64,000 nt of DNA, from positions 1-64,000 of the forward strand of contig NZ_FQUJ01000019.1 of assembly GCF_900128925.1 (NCBI RefSeq). Reading direction: 5' to 3'. A program made the position numbers and the translations under genes. The notes beneath the pieces were generated by a model, which searched no databases, was not told where the DNA came from, and saw only the letters and a program-made list of their open reading frames with translations. Positions 9,490 to 18,206 of the stretch are shown here, one piece after another (the first letter of the stretch is position 1; every line of letters starts with the position of its first letter). The DNA comes from Modicisalibacter ilicicola DSM 19980 (GTDB taxonomy: Bacteria; Pseudomonadota; Gammaproteobacteria; Pseudomonadales; Halomonadaceae).

Positions 9490-10965
9490 TCAGCCATGAC
9501 GGATGGCGACCGTCTTGATTCGCGTATAACTCTTCAGCCCCTCGAAGCCTTTCTCGCGACCATGACCGGAACGCCCGACACCGCCGAAGGGCAGCTCGAT
9601 GCCGCCCGCCGCACCGTAGTTGTTGACGAAGACCTGGCCGCTGCGGATGCGCTTGGCCAGACGCAACTGGCGCCCACCGTCCCGGGTCCAGACGCCGGCG
9701 CACAGCCCGAAGTCGGTGGCGTTGGCCAGGCGCACGGCCTCGTCTTCGTTATCGAAGCGCTGGACGGCCAGTACCGGGCCGAACAGCTCTTCGCTCAACA
9801 CCGCATGCCCGTCGGGAATGTCGACCAGCACCTGAGGTACCACGAAATGCCCCCCGGCTGGCGCCTGCTCGGCAAGGCGCCCCTCGGCCAGTACGCGGAC
9901 CCCGTCGGCTCGGGCGGCGGCAAGGCGCTCCTCGAGCGTGGCGCGCTGACGGGCGTTGATCAGCGGACCACAATCGGGGTCGTTCTCGCCGACATCGCAG
10001 CGCAGTTCCGAGAAGCGCGCGGCGAGCCGCGACAGCACCGCATCGAAGCAGGAGGCCTCGATCAGCAGCCGGCTGCCGGCCGAGCAGGTCTGGCCGGCGT
10101 TCTGGACGATGCCGCGCACCACCGCCGCCAGGACGGCGTCCATGTCGGCGTCGGCGAACAGGACCTGCGGGGACTTGCCGCCCAGTTCCAGGGTCACGGG
10201 CACATGGTGGGCCGCGGCGGATTGGGCGACCAGGGTGCCGGTTGCCGGTGAACCGGTGAAGGACAGATGATCGATCCGCGAGTGGGCAGCCAGCGCCGCA
10301 CCGGCCTCGCTGCCCAGCCCCGGGATCACGTTCAGTACTCCTGGGGGCAGGCCATGCTCCCGGGCGAGCTGGGCCAGGCGCAGGACGCTCAGGCAGGCCT
10401 CCTCGGCGGGCTTGAGCACCACCGTGTTGCCTGCTGCCAGCGCCGCCGCCACGCACCGGCCGAATATCTGGGCGGGGTAGTTCCAGGGGATGATCTGCGC
10501 GCAGACACCGAATGGTTCGCGCAGCGTCATCACCGCGTAGTCGTTGTCGAACGGGATGGTCTCGCCGTGCAGCTTGTCCGCGGCCCCGGCGTAGAATCGG
10601 AAGTAGCGCGCACAGGCAGCGATATCCCCCCTGGCCTGGCTGATCGGCTTGCCGGTATCGGCGCATTCCAGGGCAGCGAGCGTCTCGGCGTTCGCCTCGA
10701 TCACGGCGGCGAAGGAAAACAGCCACTCACCCCGGCGTCGCGCCGACCAGGCGTGCCACTCTCTCGAATGGCCGCCCAGCCGGCCATCGAAGGCCTGACG
10801 GGCGGCCGCGACGGCCTCCTCGACCTGGGCCGCCTGACAACGGGCGATCTCGGTCAGCACCTTACCCGTGCCGGGCGCCTCGACACTCAACTGGTGAGGC
10901 GTGGGCGTCCACTCACCGGCGATCAGTGCCGCGCAGGGAGGCATGTCTGGCAAAAGGCTCATCAT
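9490..10965 (-). CDS. NAD(P)-dependent aldehyde dehydrogenase
   Basis: A 491-residue member of the aldehyde dehydrogenase superfamily, oxidising an aldehyde to an acid in the cytoplasm. Visible signatures are the Asn in IIPWNYPAQ (~160), the cofactor loop FTGSPATG (~237), the Glu of LELGGKSPQ (~260) and the catalytic Cys in QNAGQTCSAGSRLL (~293). The resemblance is to betaine/gamma-aminobutyraldehyde-type enzymes, but the substrate is not readable from sequence. It sits 23 bases after dctM, so it probably belongs to the TRAP-tetronate transcript and acts on an intermediate of the imported compound. Confidence 0.85.
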   Translation of the reverse strand: MMSLLPDMPPCAALIAGEWTPTPHQLSVEAPGTGKVLTEIARCQAAQVEEAVAAARQAFDGRLGGHSREWHAWSARRRGEWLFSFAAVIEANAETLAALECADTGKPISQARGDIAACARYFRFYAGAADKLHGETIPFDNDYAVMTLREPFGVCAQIIPWNYPAQIFGRCVAAALAAGNTVVLKPAEEACLSVLRLAQLAREHGLPPGVLNVIPGLGSEAGAALAAHSRIDHLSFTGSPATGTLVAQSAAAHHVPVTLELGGKSPQVLFADADMDAVLAAVVRGIVQNAGQTCSAGSRLLIEASCFDAVLSRLAARFSELRCDVGENDPDCGPLINARQRATLEERLAAARADGVRVLAEGRLAEQAPAGGHFVVPQVLVDIPDGHAVLSEELFGPVLAVQRFDNEDEAVRLANATDFGLCAGVWTRDGGRQLRLAKRIRSGQVFVNNYGAAGGIELPFGGVGRSGHGREKGFEGLKSYTRIKTVAIRHG

Positions 10966-10987
10966 TGTTCTCCCGTTCTCTAGCGTC

Positions 10988-12262
10988 TCAATACAACAGA
11001 TCGACCAGCCCCAGGGATATCCAGGGCATGTAGGTGATCGCGATCAGACAGGCCAGCACCACCAGCACGAAGCGGAGCAGCCAGGGGATCAACTGATCGA
11101 TGGAGAGCTTGGCCACGGCGCAGGCAGCAAACAGATTGACCCCCAGCGGCGGGGTGAACATGCCGAGGGCCAGGTTGACCACGACGATCAGTCCGAAGTG
11201 CACCGGGTCGATGCCATACTGCATCGCGATGGGGGTGAAGATCGGTGCCAGGACCAGGATCGCCGCCGAGGTCTCCACGAACATGCCGATGACCAGCAAC
11301 ATGACATTGACCGCCAGCAGGAAGCTGACCGGGCTGTCGAAGACCCGGGTCACCCAGGCGGCCACCTCGCCGGGCAGGCCGGAACGGCTGATCAGGAAGC
11401 TGAACAGCGCCGCGGCGGCGATGATCAGCATGACCGCCGCCGTGGATATCACGCTATGGCGCAGGATCGGTACCAGCTCCTTGAGGCTCAGCTCGCGGTA
11501 GACCAGCCCGCCGACGATCAGCGCATAGACCACCGCCACCGCCGAGGCCTCGGTGGGCGTGAATATGCCGCCATAGATGCCGCCGATGACCACCACCGGC
11601 ATCAGCATCGCCGCCCAGGCCCGCTTGAAGGCGGAGAGGAAATCCTGGCGATCCTCCCGGTCACGCAGGCCGTAGCCGCGCACCTTGCAGAACAGATAGA
11701 GGAACAGCAGCAGCGCGCTGCCGATCAGCAGGCCTGGCCCGATGCCGGCGATGAACAGCTTGCCGATCGAGGTATCGGTGCTGACACCGTAGAGGATCAG
11801 GGGGATCGAGGGCGGTATCAGCACCCCCAGTTCGGCGGACGAGGCCTGGATCGAGGCCGCCAGCGGTCGCGGATAGTCGTGCTTGACCATCGCCGGGATC
11901 AGGATCGACCCGATGGCGAAGGTGGTCGCCACGCTGGAGCCCGAGACCGCCGCGAACAGCATGCAGGTGAGCACGCAGGTCATCGCCAGGCCGCCCTGCA
12001 TGCCGCCGACCACGGACTTGGCCAGGTCCACCAGGCGCTGCGAGATGCCCCCGGCGGCCATCAGGTTGCCGGCCAGGATGAAGAACGGGATCGCCATCAG
12101 CGGAAAGTTGTCGATGCCCACGAACATCTGTTGCGGCACCAGCAATAGCGGCAGGCGAGAGAAGAATTCGATGCCGATGATCGAGGCCAGCGCGATGGAA
12201 ATCGCGATCGGCACCCCCAGGGCGAAAAGGATCACCAACGACAGGGCAATGGCGGCATTCAT
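10988..12262 (-). CDS. dctM: TRAP transporter large permease (DctM-type)
   Basis: A 424-residue integral membrane protein with about 12 hydrophobic segments, the channel-forming subunit of a tripartite ATP-independent periplasmic transporter. Family hallmarks include the GVPIAISIALASIIGIEFFS start, the FPLMAIPFFILAGNLMAAGGI loop (~55-75) and the late VNLALGMFTPPLGVNLFAACAV segment. It uses the sodium or proton gradient to import an acid captured by DctP. It overlaps dctQ by four bases (ATGA), so translation is coupled. Context suggests a four-carbon sugar acid. Confidence 0.92.
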   Translation of the reverse strand: MNAAIALSLVILFALGVPIAISIALASIIGIEFFSRLPLLLVPQQMFVGIDNFPLMAIPFFILAGNLMAAGGISQRLVDLAKSVVGGMQGGLAMTCVLTCMLFAAVSGSSVATTFAIGSILIPAMVKHDYPRPLAASIQASSAELGVLIPPSIPLILYGVSTDTSIGKLFIAGIGPGLLIGSALLLFLYLFCKVRGYGLRDREDRQDFLSAFKRAWAAMLMPVVVIGGIYGGIFTPTEASAVAVVYALIVGGLVYRELSLKELVPILRHSVISTAAVMLIIAAAALFSFLISRSGLPGEVAAWVTRVFDSPVSFLLAVNVMLLVIGMFVETSAAILVLAPIFTPIAMQYGIDPVHFGLIVVVNLALGMFTPPLGVNLFAACAVAKLSIDQLIPWLLRFVLVVLACLIAITYMPWISLGLVDLLY

Positions 12263-12867
12263 CGGCGTGTCCTCTTCTGCTGGTCCGTCGACGACGCTTC
12301 GGGCCCATCCATCACGGAGGCCTCCTCGGTCGGGGCGGCCTCCACGGCGACCTCTTCGTCATGGGCCGGGCCTATCGCCTCGCGCCCCGTGGCCTGAGCG
12401 AGAAGACGCGCCAGGATGGCGAGCAGCGCGAAACTCGCCCCTATCGGCATCGCCGCGTAGACCCAGGCGATCGATATCTCGATGCCAGAGAGCATCTGCG
12501 GCCGTACCCGCAGGGTCATGGCCAGCCCATAGCGGATCAACACCAGAAGCACGATCACGCAGCACAGCGCGATGAGCACCTCGAGCCAGATCAGGCGCCG
12601 CTGCGGGATCAGCTTGTAGATCACCTCCACGGACATCATGAAACCGCCACGGAAGCCCGCGACGCTGCCCAGGAACACGCACCAGATCATCGCCGAACGC
12701 GCCCCCACCTCCGACCAGGTCGAAGGGGCGTCGATCACGAAGCGGGTCATCACCTGATAGAAGCCCAGCGCGACCGAGATCACCAGCATGACCATCGCGC
12801 CCAGCAGCGCCAGGCGAGTGGTCAGGTGCTCGATACGCAGTAACAGATCCACCATCACTGCCACCAT
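12259..12867 (-). CDS. dctQ: TRAP transporter small permease (DctQ-type)
   Basis: A 202-residue protein with four membrane helices and the DctQ motif MIWCVFLGSVAGFRGGFMMSVEVI in the middle, forming the membrane anchor for the DctP-DctM complex. It has a long acidic C-terminal tail (EEVAVEAAPTEEASV) of unknown use. A second in-frame ATG at 12855 is a possible start. The gene is separated from dctP by a MITE-like insertion of about 215 bases, unlike the tight spacing in the rest of the operon. Confidence 0.88.
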   Translation of the reverse strand: MVAVMVDLLLRIEHLTTRLALLGAMVMLVISVALGFYQVMTRFVIDAPSTWSEVGARSAMIWCVFLGSVAGFRGGFMMSVEVIYKLIPQRRLIWLEVLIALCCVIVLLVLIRYGLAMTLRVRPQMLSGIEISIAWVYAAMPIGASFALLAILARLLAQATGREAIGPAHDEEVAVEAAPTEEASVMDGPEASSTDQQKRTRR

Positions 12868-12941
12868 TCAGAAAACGCCCGGCGCCGTCTTGGCGCCGAG
12901 CAAGGAATCAACTACCTAAGAGCCCGTTTCTTTGAGAAAAC

Positions 12942-13156
12942 GCTGAATAAATTGCCGAACGAAATGAAGCGCGAGGCGCCCGGCGCACAAAAAACGAGAC
13001 ATAACTAAGTGTTAGGCGAGTTTTTGAGCACCGCGCACAAATTCGTCAGGAACGAATTTGAACAGCCTTCAGGCTGGCCCGAAGGGTGGCCGCCATGGAA
13101 GGCGGCCATAGCGAAGCGATTCGTTCGTGCAGGCATTTACCCAATATTTTTTCAGC
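12942..13156. mobile_element. MITE-like element between dctP and dctQ
   Basis: The ends form an imperfect inverted repeat: GCTGAATAAATTG at 12942-12954 against CAATATTTTTTCAGC at 13142-13156. The inside is full of palindromes: AAATTCGT/ACGAATTT around a short loop near 13039-13058, AGCCT/AGGCT near 13066, and GGCCGCC/GGCGGCC near 13088. There is no coding capacity for a transposase. Its right end supplies the stop codon of dctP. The structure is seen directly; the identification as a non-autonomous mobile element is inferred from layout and position inside an operon. Confidence 0.6.
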
Positions 13157-14153
13157 AGTCGCTGGCGCGAATACGCTCCAGCATCTCATCCCCATACTGA
13201 TCGGTATAGATCTCGTAGGCGGGCTTTACCGCCTCCTGGAACGGCGACTTGTCGAGATCGGTCTGCACCGTCATGCCCTTCTCGCGCAGCATTTCCACCC
13301 CTTCCTTCTCGAGCCGGGAGACCTCTTCCCGAGTCGCCTCGGCCGAGGCATCGGCCGCCTGCTCGAACCAGCCGCGCTGCTCCTCGCTCAGACCGTCCAG
13401 CAGCACCGGCGACCCCAGCACCACCGCCGGCGAATAGACGTGGCCGGTCAACGAGAGGTGATCCTGGACCTCCCAGAACTTGGTCGCCACGATCACCGTG
13501 ATGGGATTCTCCTGGCCGTCCACGACCCCCTGCTGCAAGGCGGTAAACACCTCGGGGAAGGCCATCGGCGTGGGATGAACCCCCATCTGCTCGAAGGCCT
13601 CCATGTGCACCTTGTTCTCCATGGTGCGCACCTTGAGACCCTCGGCGTCATCAGGTGTCTTGACGGCCCGCTGGCTATTGGTCATGTGACGGAAGCCATT
13701 CTCCGTCCAGGCCAGCCCCACCAGGTTGTTGTCCCCCATCTTGGCCAGCAGGTCCTCGCCGATCTCGCCATCCAGCACGCAGCGGGCCTGCTCGTAGTCC
13801 TCGAACAGGAAGGGCAGATCGAGCACGTAGGTTTCCGGCACGAAGTTCCCCAGCGGCCCCGTCGAGGTGATGACGATATCCACGGTACCGATCTGCAGGC
13901 CTTCGATCATGGCCCGCTCGCCTCCCAGGGCGCCGGAGGGATGCTCGGTCACCTGGAACTCGCCGTCGCTGAGGCGTTCGAGGGTCTCCTTGAAGGCATC
14001 GGCTCCTACCGAATAATGGGAACTGTCCGATAGGGTATGCCCCAGCGTCACGTTCTGGGCCGCCTGGACAGACAGCGTGCTCATGGCGAGCGTGGCAGCG
14101 GTGGCACCCGCGACGGCCATGGTGAGAGTACGGCGTAGGAATCTGTCTTTCAT
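13152..14153 (-). CDS. dctP: TRAP transporter solute-binding protein (DctP-type)
   Basis: A 333-residue periplasmic binding protein. It has a signal peptide (basic start, AVAGATAATLAMSTLSVQA then cleavage before AQN) and the DctP family features LGHTLSDSSHYSVGADAFKE, the carboxylate-binding Arg region TENGFRHMTNSQRAV (~165-180) and the GVVDGQENPITVI loop (~220). The Arg suggests an organic acid ligand; the gene neighbours point to erythronate, threonate or a related tetronate. GAGG lies before the ATG. The C-terminus ERIRASDC ends at the stop codon inside the MITE-like element, so the last residue or two may be altered. Confidence 0.9.
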   Translation of the reverse strand: MKDRFLRRTLTMAVAGATAATLAMSTLSVQAAQNVTLGHTLSDSSHYSVGADAFKETLERLSDGEFQVTEHPSGALGGERAMIEGLQIGTVDIVITSTGPLGNFVPETYVLDLPFLFEDYEQARCVLDGEIGEDLLAKMGDNNLVGLAWTENGFRHMTNSQRAVKTPDDAEGLKVRTMENKVHMEAFEQMGVHPTPMAFPEVFTALQQGVVDGQENPITVIVATKFWEVQDHLSLTGHVYSPAVVLGSPVLLDGLSEEQRGWFEQAADASAEATREEVSRLEKEGVEMLREKGMTVQTDLDKSPFQEAVKPAYEIYTDQYGDEMLERIRASDC

Positions 14154-14206
14154 TGTTATGACCTCGTTGTTGTTGACGCTCTTGAATTCACCCCTCGGTG
14201 GGGGGA

Positions 14207-15169
14207 TCAGCCACGTTCGTCCAGGAAGGCCTCGACGATCTCATGAAAATCCCTGTCCCCTTCGAACCCCAGCCGACTGGCGCGCAGGTTTTCGAACCTG
14301 CCTGGCCAACTGGCCACGATGGCCGCGATACGCGCATCCGGTTCGTGCCGAACTCGCGCCAGGGCCTCGTCGCCGCCATACTCGCGCAGCACCTCGAGCA
14401 TGCCGGCGACACTCACGGTAATGCCCGGCAGCATCAGACTGCGCGAGGCTCCGAAGGCATCCCCCGGCACTTCGGCACCGTGCAGCAGCGCCTCGACCAC
14501 CTTGCGCGGCGACATCACGAACAGGGCCAGGTCTGTAGGCACCGGGCATATTGCCTCCTCGCCGTTGAGCGGTTCGCGCAGGATGCTCGAAGCGAAGCTA
14601 GAGGCCGCGGCGTTGGGACGCCCGGGGCGGATCACGATGGTCGGCAGACGCAGCACCCGGCCGTCGATCAGGCCACGGCGACTGTAATCGTTGATCAGCA
14701 GCTCGCTCATGGCCTTCTGGGTACCGTAGGAACTCTGGGGCGTCAGCCCGGTCATGTCGTCGAGCACGTCGGGGAGCTCGCCACCGTAGACCGCCACGGA
14801 ACTGGCCATGATCAGGCGCGTTTCGAGGAGCTTGCGGAAGCGACACCCTTCCAGCAGGGCCCGGGTGGCGTCGAAGTTGACCGTCATGCCCAGGTCGAGA
14901 TCCGCCTCGGCAGCCGAGCTGACCACCGCGGCGAGATGAAAGATGACATCCGGGCGCTCATCCAGCACCTCGTCCAAGGCTCCGGGCGAGGCGATATCGA
15001 GAGCACGGGAAACACTTTCGAAGGTAGCATCGACAGGCCCCTCGGCTTCCACCTGATCGATCAGCGTCAGGCGCGAGAGCGGTTTTCCTGACAGCTCACT
15101 ACCTTCGGCGAGCCTTCTGACCAGGCGCTGGCCAAGGAAACCGGCGGCGCCGGTGACGAGAACGTGCAT
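14207..15169 (-). CDS. denD: D-erythronate dehydrogenase (DenD-like SDR)
   Basis: A 320-residue extended short-chain dehydrogenase related to nucleotide-sugar epimerases. The NAD loop is VTGAAGFLGQRL (residues ~5-16), the active site has Ser in IMASSVAVYGG and the YGTQK Tyr-Lys pair. DenD enzymes oxidise D-erythronate to 3-oxo-tetronate, the direct substrate of the neighbouring OtnK. The start at 15169 is chosen because AAGGGA lies before it and the Rossmann strand MHVLVTGAAG follows at once; an upstream extension to 15214 overlaps otnC. The assignment rests on the sequence plus its position next to otnC and otnK. Confidence 0.85.
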   Translation of the reverse strand: MHVLVTGAAGFLGQRLVRRLAEGSELSGKPLSRLTLIDQVEAEGPVDATFESVSRALDIASPGALDEVLDERPDVIFHLAAVVSSAAEADLDLGMTVNFDATRALLEGCRFRKLLETRLIMASSVAVYGGELPDVLDDMTGLTPQSSYGTQKAMSELLINDYSRRGLIDGRVLRLPTIVIRPGRPNAAASSFASSILREPLNGEEAICPVPTDLALFVMSPRKVVEALLHGAEVPGDAFGASRSLMLPGITVSVAGMLEVLREYGGDEALARVRHEPDARIAAIVASWPGRFENLRASRLGFEGDRDFHEIVEAFLDERG

Positions 15170-15210
15170 ATCGGATCCCTTGTTGTCATTGTCTGTCTTG
15201 GCGTCGCGTG

Positions 15211-15858
15211 TCACTCGCGGGGAAAGCGCGCCTCGAGCTCGGCGACCTGTTCATCGGTCAGGCAGCGTGGGTTCTGTCCGCGCAGCAGCAGGAACAGCCT
15301 GGCGGTCTCCTCGAGCTCCTCGATGGCATAGACCGCCGCCTCCAAGGACTTGCCGGCGACCACCGGCCCGTGGTTGGCCAGTAATACCGCGCTGTGCTTG
15401 CCCGCCAGGTCCTTGACCGCATCGCCGAGGGTCGGGTCGCCGGGCACGTGATAGGGCACCAGCGGCAGCCGGCCGACGCGCATCACGTAATAGGCGGTCA
15501 GCGGCGGAATGCAGTCGCCGGGGTCGACCTCGGGCAGGCAGGAGACCGCCACCGAATGCGTCGAATGCAGGTGCACGATCGCCTCGGACTGGGGCCGCTC
15601 GCCGTACATCGCCATGTGCAGGAAGCTCTCCTTGGTCGGCGTATCGCCATCGGCTAGCCGCCCGTCGCCATCCAGGCGCGAGATCCGCGCCGGATCGAGA
15701 CGTCCCAGGCAGGCGTTGGTGGGGGTCATCAGCCAGCCGCCGTCATCGAGGCGCACGCTGATGTTGCCGCTTGACCCCATGGTCAGGCCGCGGTCGAACA
15801 GCGACTTGCCGTAGACGCTGATCTGTTCGCGCAGTCGATTGATGTCCCCAACGCTCAT
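15211..15858 (-). CDS. otnC: 3-oxo-tetronate 4-phosphate decarboxylase (OtnC-like class II aldolase)
   Basis: A 215-residue zinc-dependent class II aldolase/adducin-fold enzyme. Visible are the MGSSGNISVRL loop (~27-37), the metal ligands in IVHLHSTHSVAV (His-X-His, ~93-104) and the later His in LLANHGPVVAGKSL. OtnC decarboxylates 3-oxo-tetronate 4-phosphate to dihydroxyacetone phosphate and CO2. It overlaps otnK by four bases, as expected for consecutive pathway steps. A plain L-fuculose/L-ribulose phosphate aldolase is excluded mainly by context. Confidence 0.88.
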   Translation of the reverse strand: MSVGDINRLREQISVYGKSLFDRGLTMGSSGNISVRLDDGGWLMTPTNACLGRLDPARISRLDGDGRLADGDTPTKESFLHMAMYGERPQSEAIVHLHSTHSVAVSCLPEVDPGDCIPPLTAYYVMRVGRLPLVPYHVPGDPTLGDAVKDLAGKHSAVLLANHGPVVAGKSLEAAVYAIEELEETARLFLLLRGQNPRCLTDEQVAELEARFPRE

Positions 15859-17168
15859 GACGCTCTCTCTCCTGACGCTTCCGGAAGCGCATCGAAGGCA
15901 CGCGAGAAGAAATCGACGGCCCCGAAGTTGCCCGACTTGAGTGCCAGGGACAACGGCGTCTCTCGCTCTTCGAGGAACGTCTGGGTCCAGGGCACGCCGG
16001 GGTCGATCTGTTCGCCGATGCGCAGTTCTCGAATTCCCAGGGCGGATACCACGGCCCCCGACGTTTCACCACCGGCAACCACCAGGCGCCCCACCCCTTC
16101 CAGCACCAGCGTCTGGGCCAGCCGGGCCAGGGCGCGCTCGACCAGTTCTCCGGCCCGCGCCGCGCCAAGCTGCTGCTGGGCAGCCTTGACCTTGTCCGGT
16201 GCCGCCGAGGCGTAGATCAGCACCGGCTCCGAGCCGTCACCGCCAGACAACCGTTCCCGGGCGAAGGCCAGCGCCTGCTCGAACTGGGCATCACTCTCGG
16301 CAAGCGCCAGCGGGTCGAGCGCAAAGCCGTCATGCCGTGCTAGAAAATGTTCCACCTGACTCAGGGTAGCTCGAGAGCAGCTTCCCGACAGCACCAGGGC
16401 GGCACCGTTCGCCGGGGCCAGGCGTCCGGCGTTCTCCACGGAGGCCAGCCAACCGAGACGCCGGTATTCGACTGGCAATGCCTGGCCCAGCCCCGATCCA
16501 CCGGTGACCAGAGAAAAATTGGCTACGGCTCCGGCGATCACCTCGAGATCGTCCTCGTCGAGGGTGTCGCAGATCACATGGCGCATCCCCTGCCCCCGCA
16601 AGGCCTCGAGACGCGCCCGTGCCGCCTCGGCACCCTCGGCCAGGGTCGTTCGCGCCAGCAAGCCCACCGCATGCGGCGTCTGGCGCGAAAGCACCCGCAC
16701 CAGGTCGGCGTCCGTCATCGGGTTCAGGGGATGGTGCTCCATGCCGCTGTCGTTGAGCAGCCGGTCGCCGACGAACAGATGGCCCTGATAGACCGTGCGA
16801 CCGTTGACCGGAAAGGCCGGCACCATGACGGTCTGTTCACCCTCCAGACGTTCCAGCAAAGCATCCGCCACCGGGCCGATATTGCCGGCATCGGTGGAGT
16901 CGAAGGTGGAGCAGTACTTGAAGAAGATCTGCCGTGCGCCCCGTTCGAGCAGCCAGTCCAGCGCCGCAAGGGAGTCGTCGACCGCTTCGCGGGCGGGGCA
17001 GGAGCGCGACTTGAGCGCCACCACCACGGCATCGATGTCAGCGAGATCGAGCGTTGCCTGGGGCACGCCGATGACCTGCAGGGTGCGCATGCCGGCACGC
17101 ACCAGGTTGTTGGCCAGGTCGGTAGCACCGGTGAAGTCGTCGGCGATGGCGCCGAGCACGATGCTCAT
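15855..17168 (-). CDS. otnK: 3-oxo-tetronate kinase (OtnK, four-carbon acid sugar kinase)
   Basis: A 437-residue kinase of the former DUF1537 family, which phosphorylates 3-oxo-tetronate. The N-terminal sugar-binding domain starts with LGAIADDFTGATDLANNLVRAG; KYCSTFDSTDAGNIGPV (~85-100) is a family hallmark; the C-terminal nucleotide-binding domain has VLSGSCSRAT (~255) and VVAGGETSGAVVSAL (~370). Good GAGG before the ATG. It is directly downstream of ltnD and overlaps otnC. The family and its role in acid sugar catabolism are established by published work on DUF1537. Confidence 0.93.
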   Translation of the reverse strand: MSIVLGAIADDFTGATDLANNLVRAGMRTLQVIGVPQATLDLADIDAVVVALKSRSCPAREAVDDSLAALDWLLERGARQIFFKYCSTFDSTDAGNIGPVADALLERLEGEQTVMVPAFPVNGRTVYQGHLFVGDRLLNDSGMEHHPLNPMTDADLVRVLSRQTPHAVGLLARTTLAEGAEAARARLEALRGQGMRHVICDTLDEDDLEVIAGAVANFSLVTGGSGLGQALPVEYRRLGWLASVENAGRLAPANGAALVLSGSCSRATLSQVEHFLARHDGFALDPLALAESDAQFEQALAFARERLSGGDGSEPVLIYASAAPDKVKAAQQQLGAARAGELVERALARLAQTLVLEGVGRLVVAGGETSGAVVSALGIRELRIGEQIDPGVPWTQTFLEERETPLSLALKSGNFGAVDFFSRAFDALPEASGERAS

Positions 17169-17172
17169 GACC

Positions 17173-18102
17173 TCACCCCTGCCCGTCGCTGTCGTTGGCC
17201 GCCGGCAGGTCGAAAGCGGAAAGGCGCTGATACACCTTGATCACCGCCGAGTCGTCCTCGCGGCCCAGCCCGGCGCCGCTGGCCGCGGTGAACTGCTGCA
17301 GGGCGCTGGAGGCCACCGGCATCGACAACTGAAGCTCGCGTCCGGCCTGGTGCACGATATTCAGATCCTTGACAAAAATATCCACCGCCGACAAGGGGGT
17401 GTAGTCACCCTTGAGGATATGCGGCACGCGATTCTGGAACATCCAGGAGTTGCCTGCCGAATGGATGATGACCTCGTATAGCATGTCCGGGTCGAGTCCC
17501 ATGCGCAGGCCCAGCGCCATGGCCTCGGCCGCGGCGGCGATGTGCACGCCGGCCAGGTGCTGATTGACCAGCTTGACGCTGGAGCCGGCCCCCGGCTCGG
17601 CGCCCAGGCGGTAGACCGTGGCCGCCATGGCGTCCAGCACCGCCTGGCCCTTGGCGTAGGCTGCCTCGCTACCCGAGGACATCACCGACAGCTCTCCACT
17701 GCGGGCCTTGGCAACGCCACCGCTGACCGGCGCATCGAGCATGAGCAGGTTCACCTGTGCCAGACGCTCGCCGAGTTCCTGAGCATAGCTTGGAGCCACC
17801 GTCGCGCACTGCAGGATCAGGCTCCCCGGTGCCATCACGCCGACCAGCCCCTGCTCGCCGAACAGCACCGCATCGACCTGTTCGGCATTGACGACCATCA
17901 CCACCACCCGGTCGCATTCGGCGGCCAGCTCTGTCGGTGTCGCCACGCTGCGTCCGCCCCGGGAGGCAAACGTCTCCCGAGCCTGCGCCGAGATATCACA
18001 GCCGATGACCGCGAGCCCGGCGTCGAGCAGGGCGGTGGCGGTTCCGAGCCCCATGGCACCCAGGCCGATGACGCCGATGGACGATGCGGAATGATGGGAC
18101 AC
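17173..18102 (-). CDS. ltnD: L-threonate dehydrogenase (LtnD-like)
   Basis: A 309-residue beta-hydroxyacid dehydrogenase that oxidises L-threonate (or a related tetronate) at C2 with NAD. The Rossmann motif GVIGLGAMGLGTA is at residues ~9-21, the substrate loop is DAPVSGGVAKA (~120-130) and the catalytic Lys is in GAGSSVKLVNQHLAG (~170). The start is a GTG at 18102 with GGGAG eight bases upstream. It is the first gene of the minus-strand operon and is divergent from the LacI-type regulator. Its product normally needs OtnI to become 3-oxo-tetronate; no otnI is in this window. Confidence 0.87.
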   Translation of the reverse strand: MSHHSASSIGVIGLGAMGLGTATALLDAGLAVIGCDISAQARETFASRGGRSVATPTELAAECDRVVVMVVNAEQVDAVLFGEQGLVGVMAPGSLILQCATVAPSYAQELGERLAQVNLLMLDAPVSGGVAKARSGELSVMSSGSEAAYAKGQAVLDAMAATVYRLGAEPGAGSSVKLVNQHLAGVHIAAAAEAMALGLRMGLDPDMLYEVIIHSAGNSWMFQNRVPHILKGDYTPLSAVDIFVKDLNIVHQAGRELQLSMPVASSALQQFTAASGAGLGREDDSAVIKVYQRLSAFDLPAANDSDGQG

Positions 18103-18135
18103 TCGCTGACTCCCTGGTGACGATCATGAAACGTG

Positions 18136-18151
18136 ATGTTAGCGCTACCAT
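18136..18151. promoter_or_regulatory. LacI-family operator in the ltnD-regulator intergenic region
   Basis: ATGTTAGCGCTACCAT is a near-perfect palindrome centred on AGCGCT, with a single mismatched pair. This is the typical form of operators for GntR/LacI-type sugar acid repressors. It sits 34 bases upstream of the ltnD start and about 55 bases upstream of the regulator start, so it can control both. Palindrome seen; binding by the adjacent regulator inferred. Confidence 0.7.
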
Positions 18152-18206
18152 TATTTCTAGATTACCCTTCGAAGCGAAGCAAGACCGGGCAGGAAATACA
18201 GGACCA

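Noticed and set aside
7528-10251. A 907-codon open frame on the plus strand
   Set aside because: It is a shadow of the high-GC dehydrogenase and lipoprotein genes on the minus strand, with no recognisable domain and low-complexity composition.
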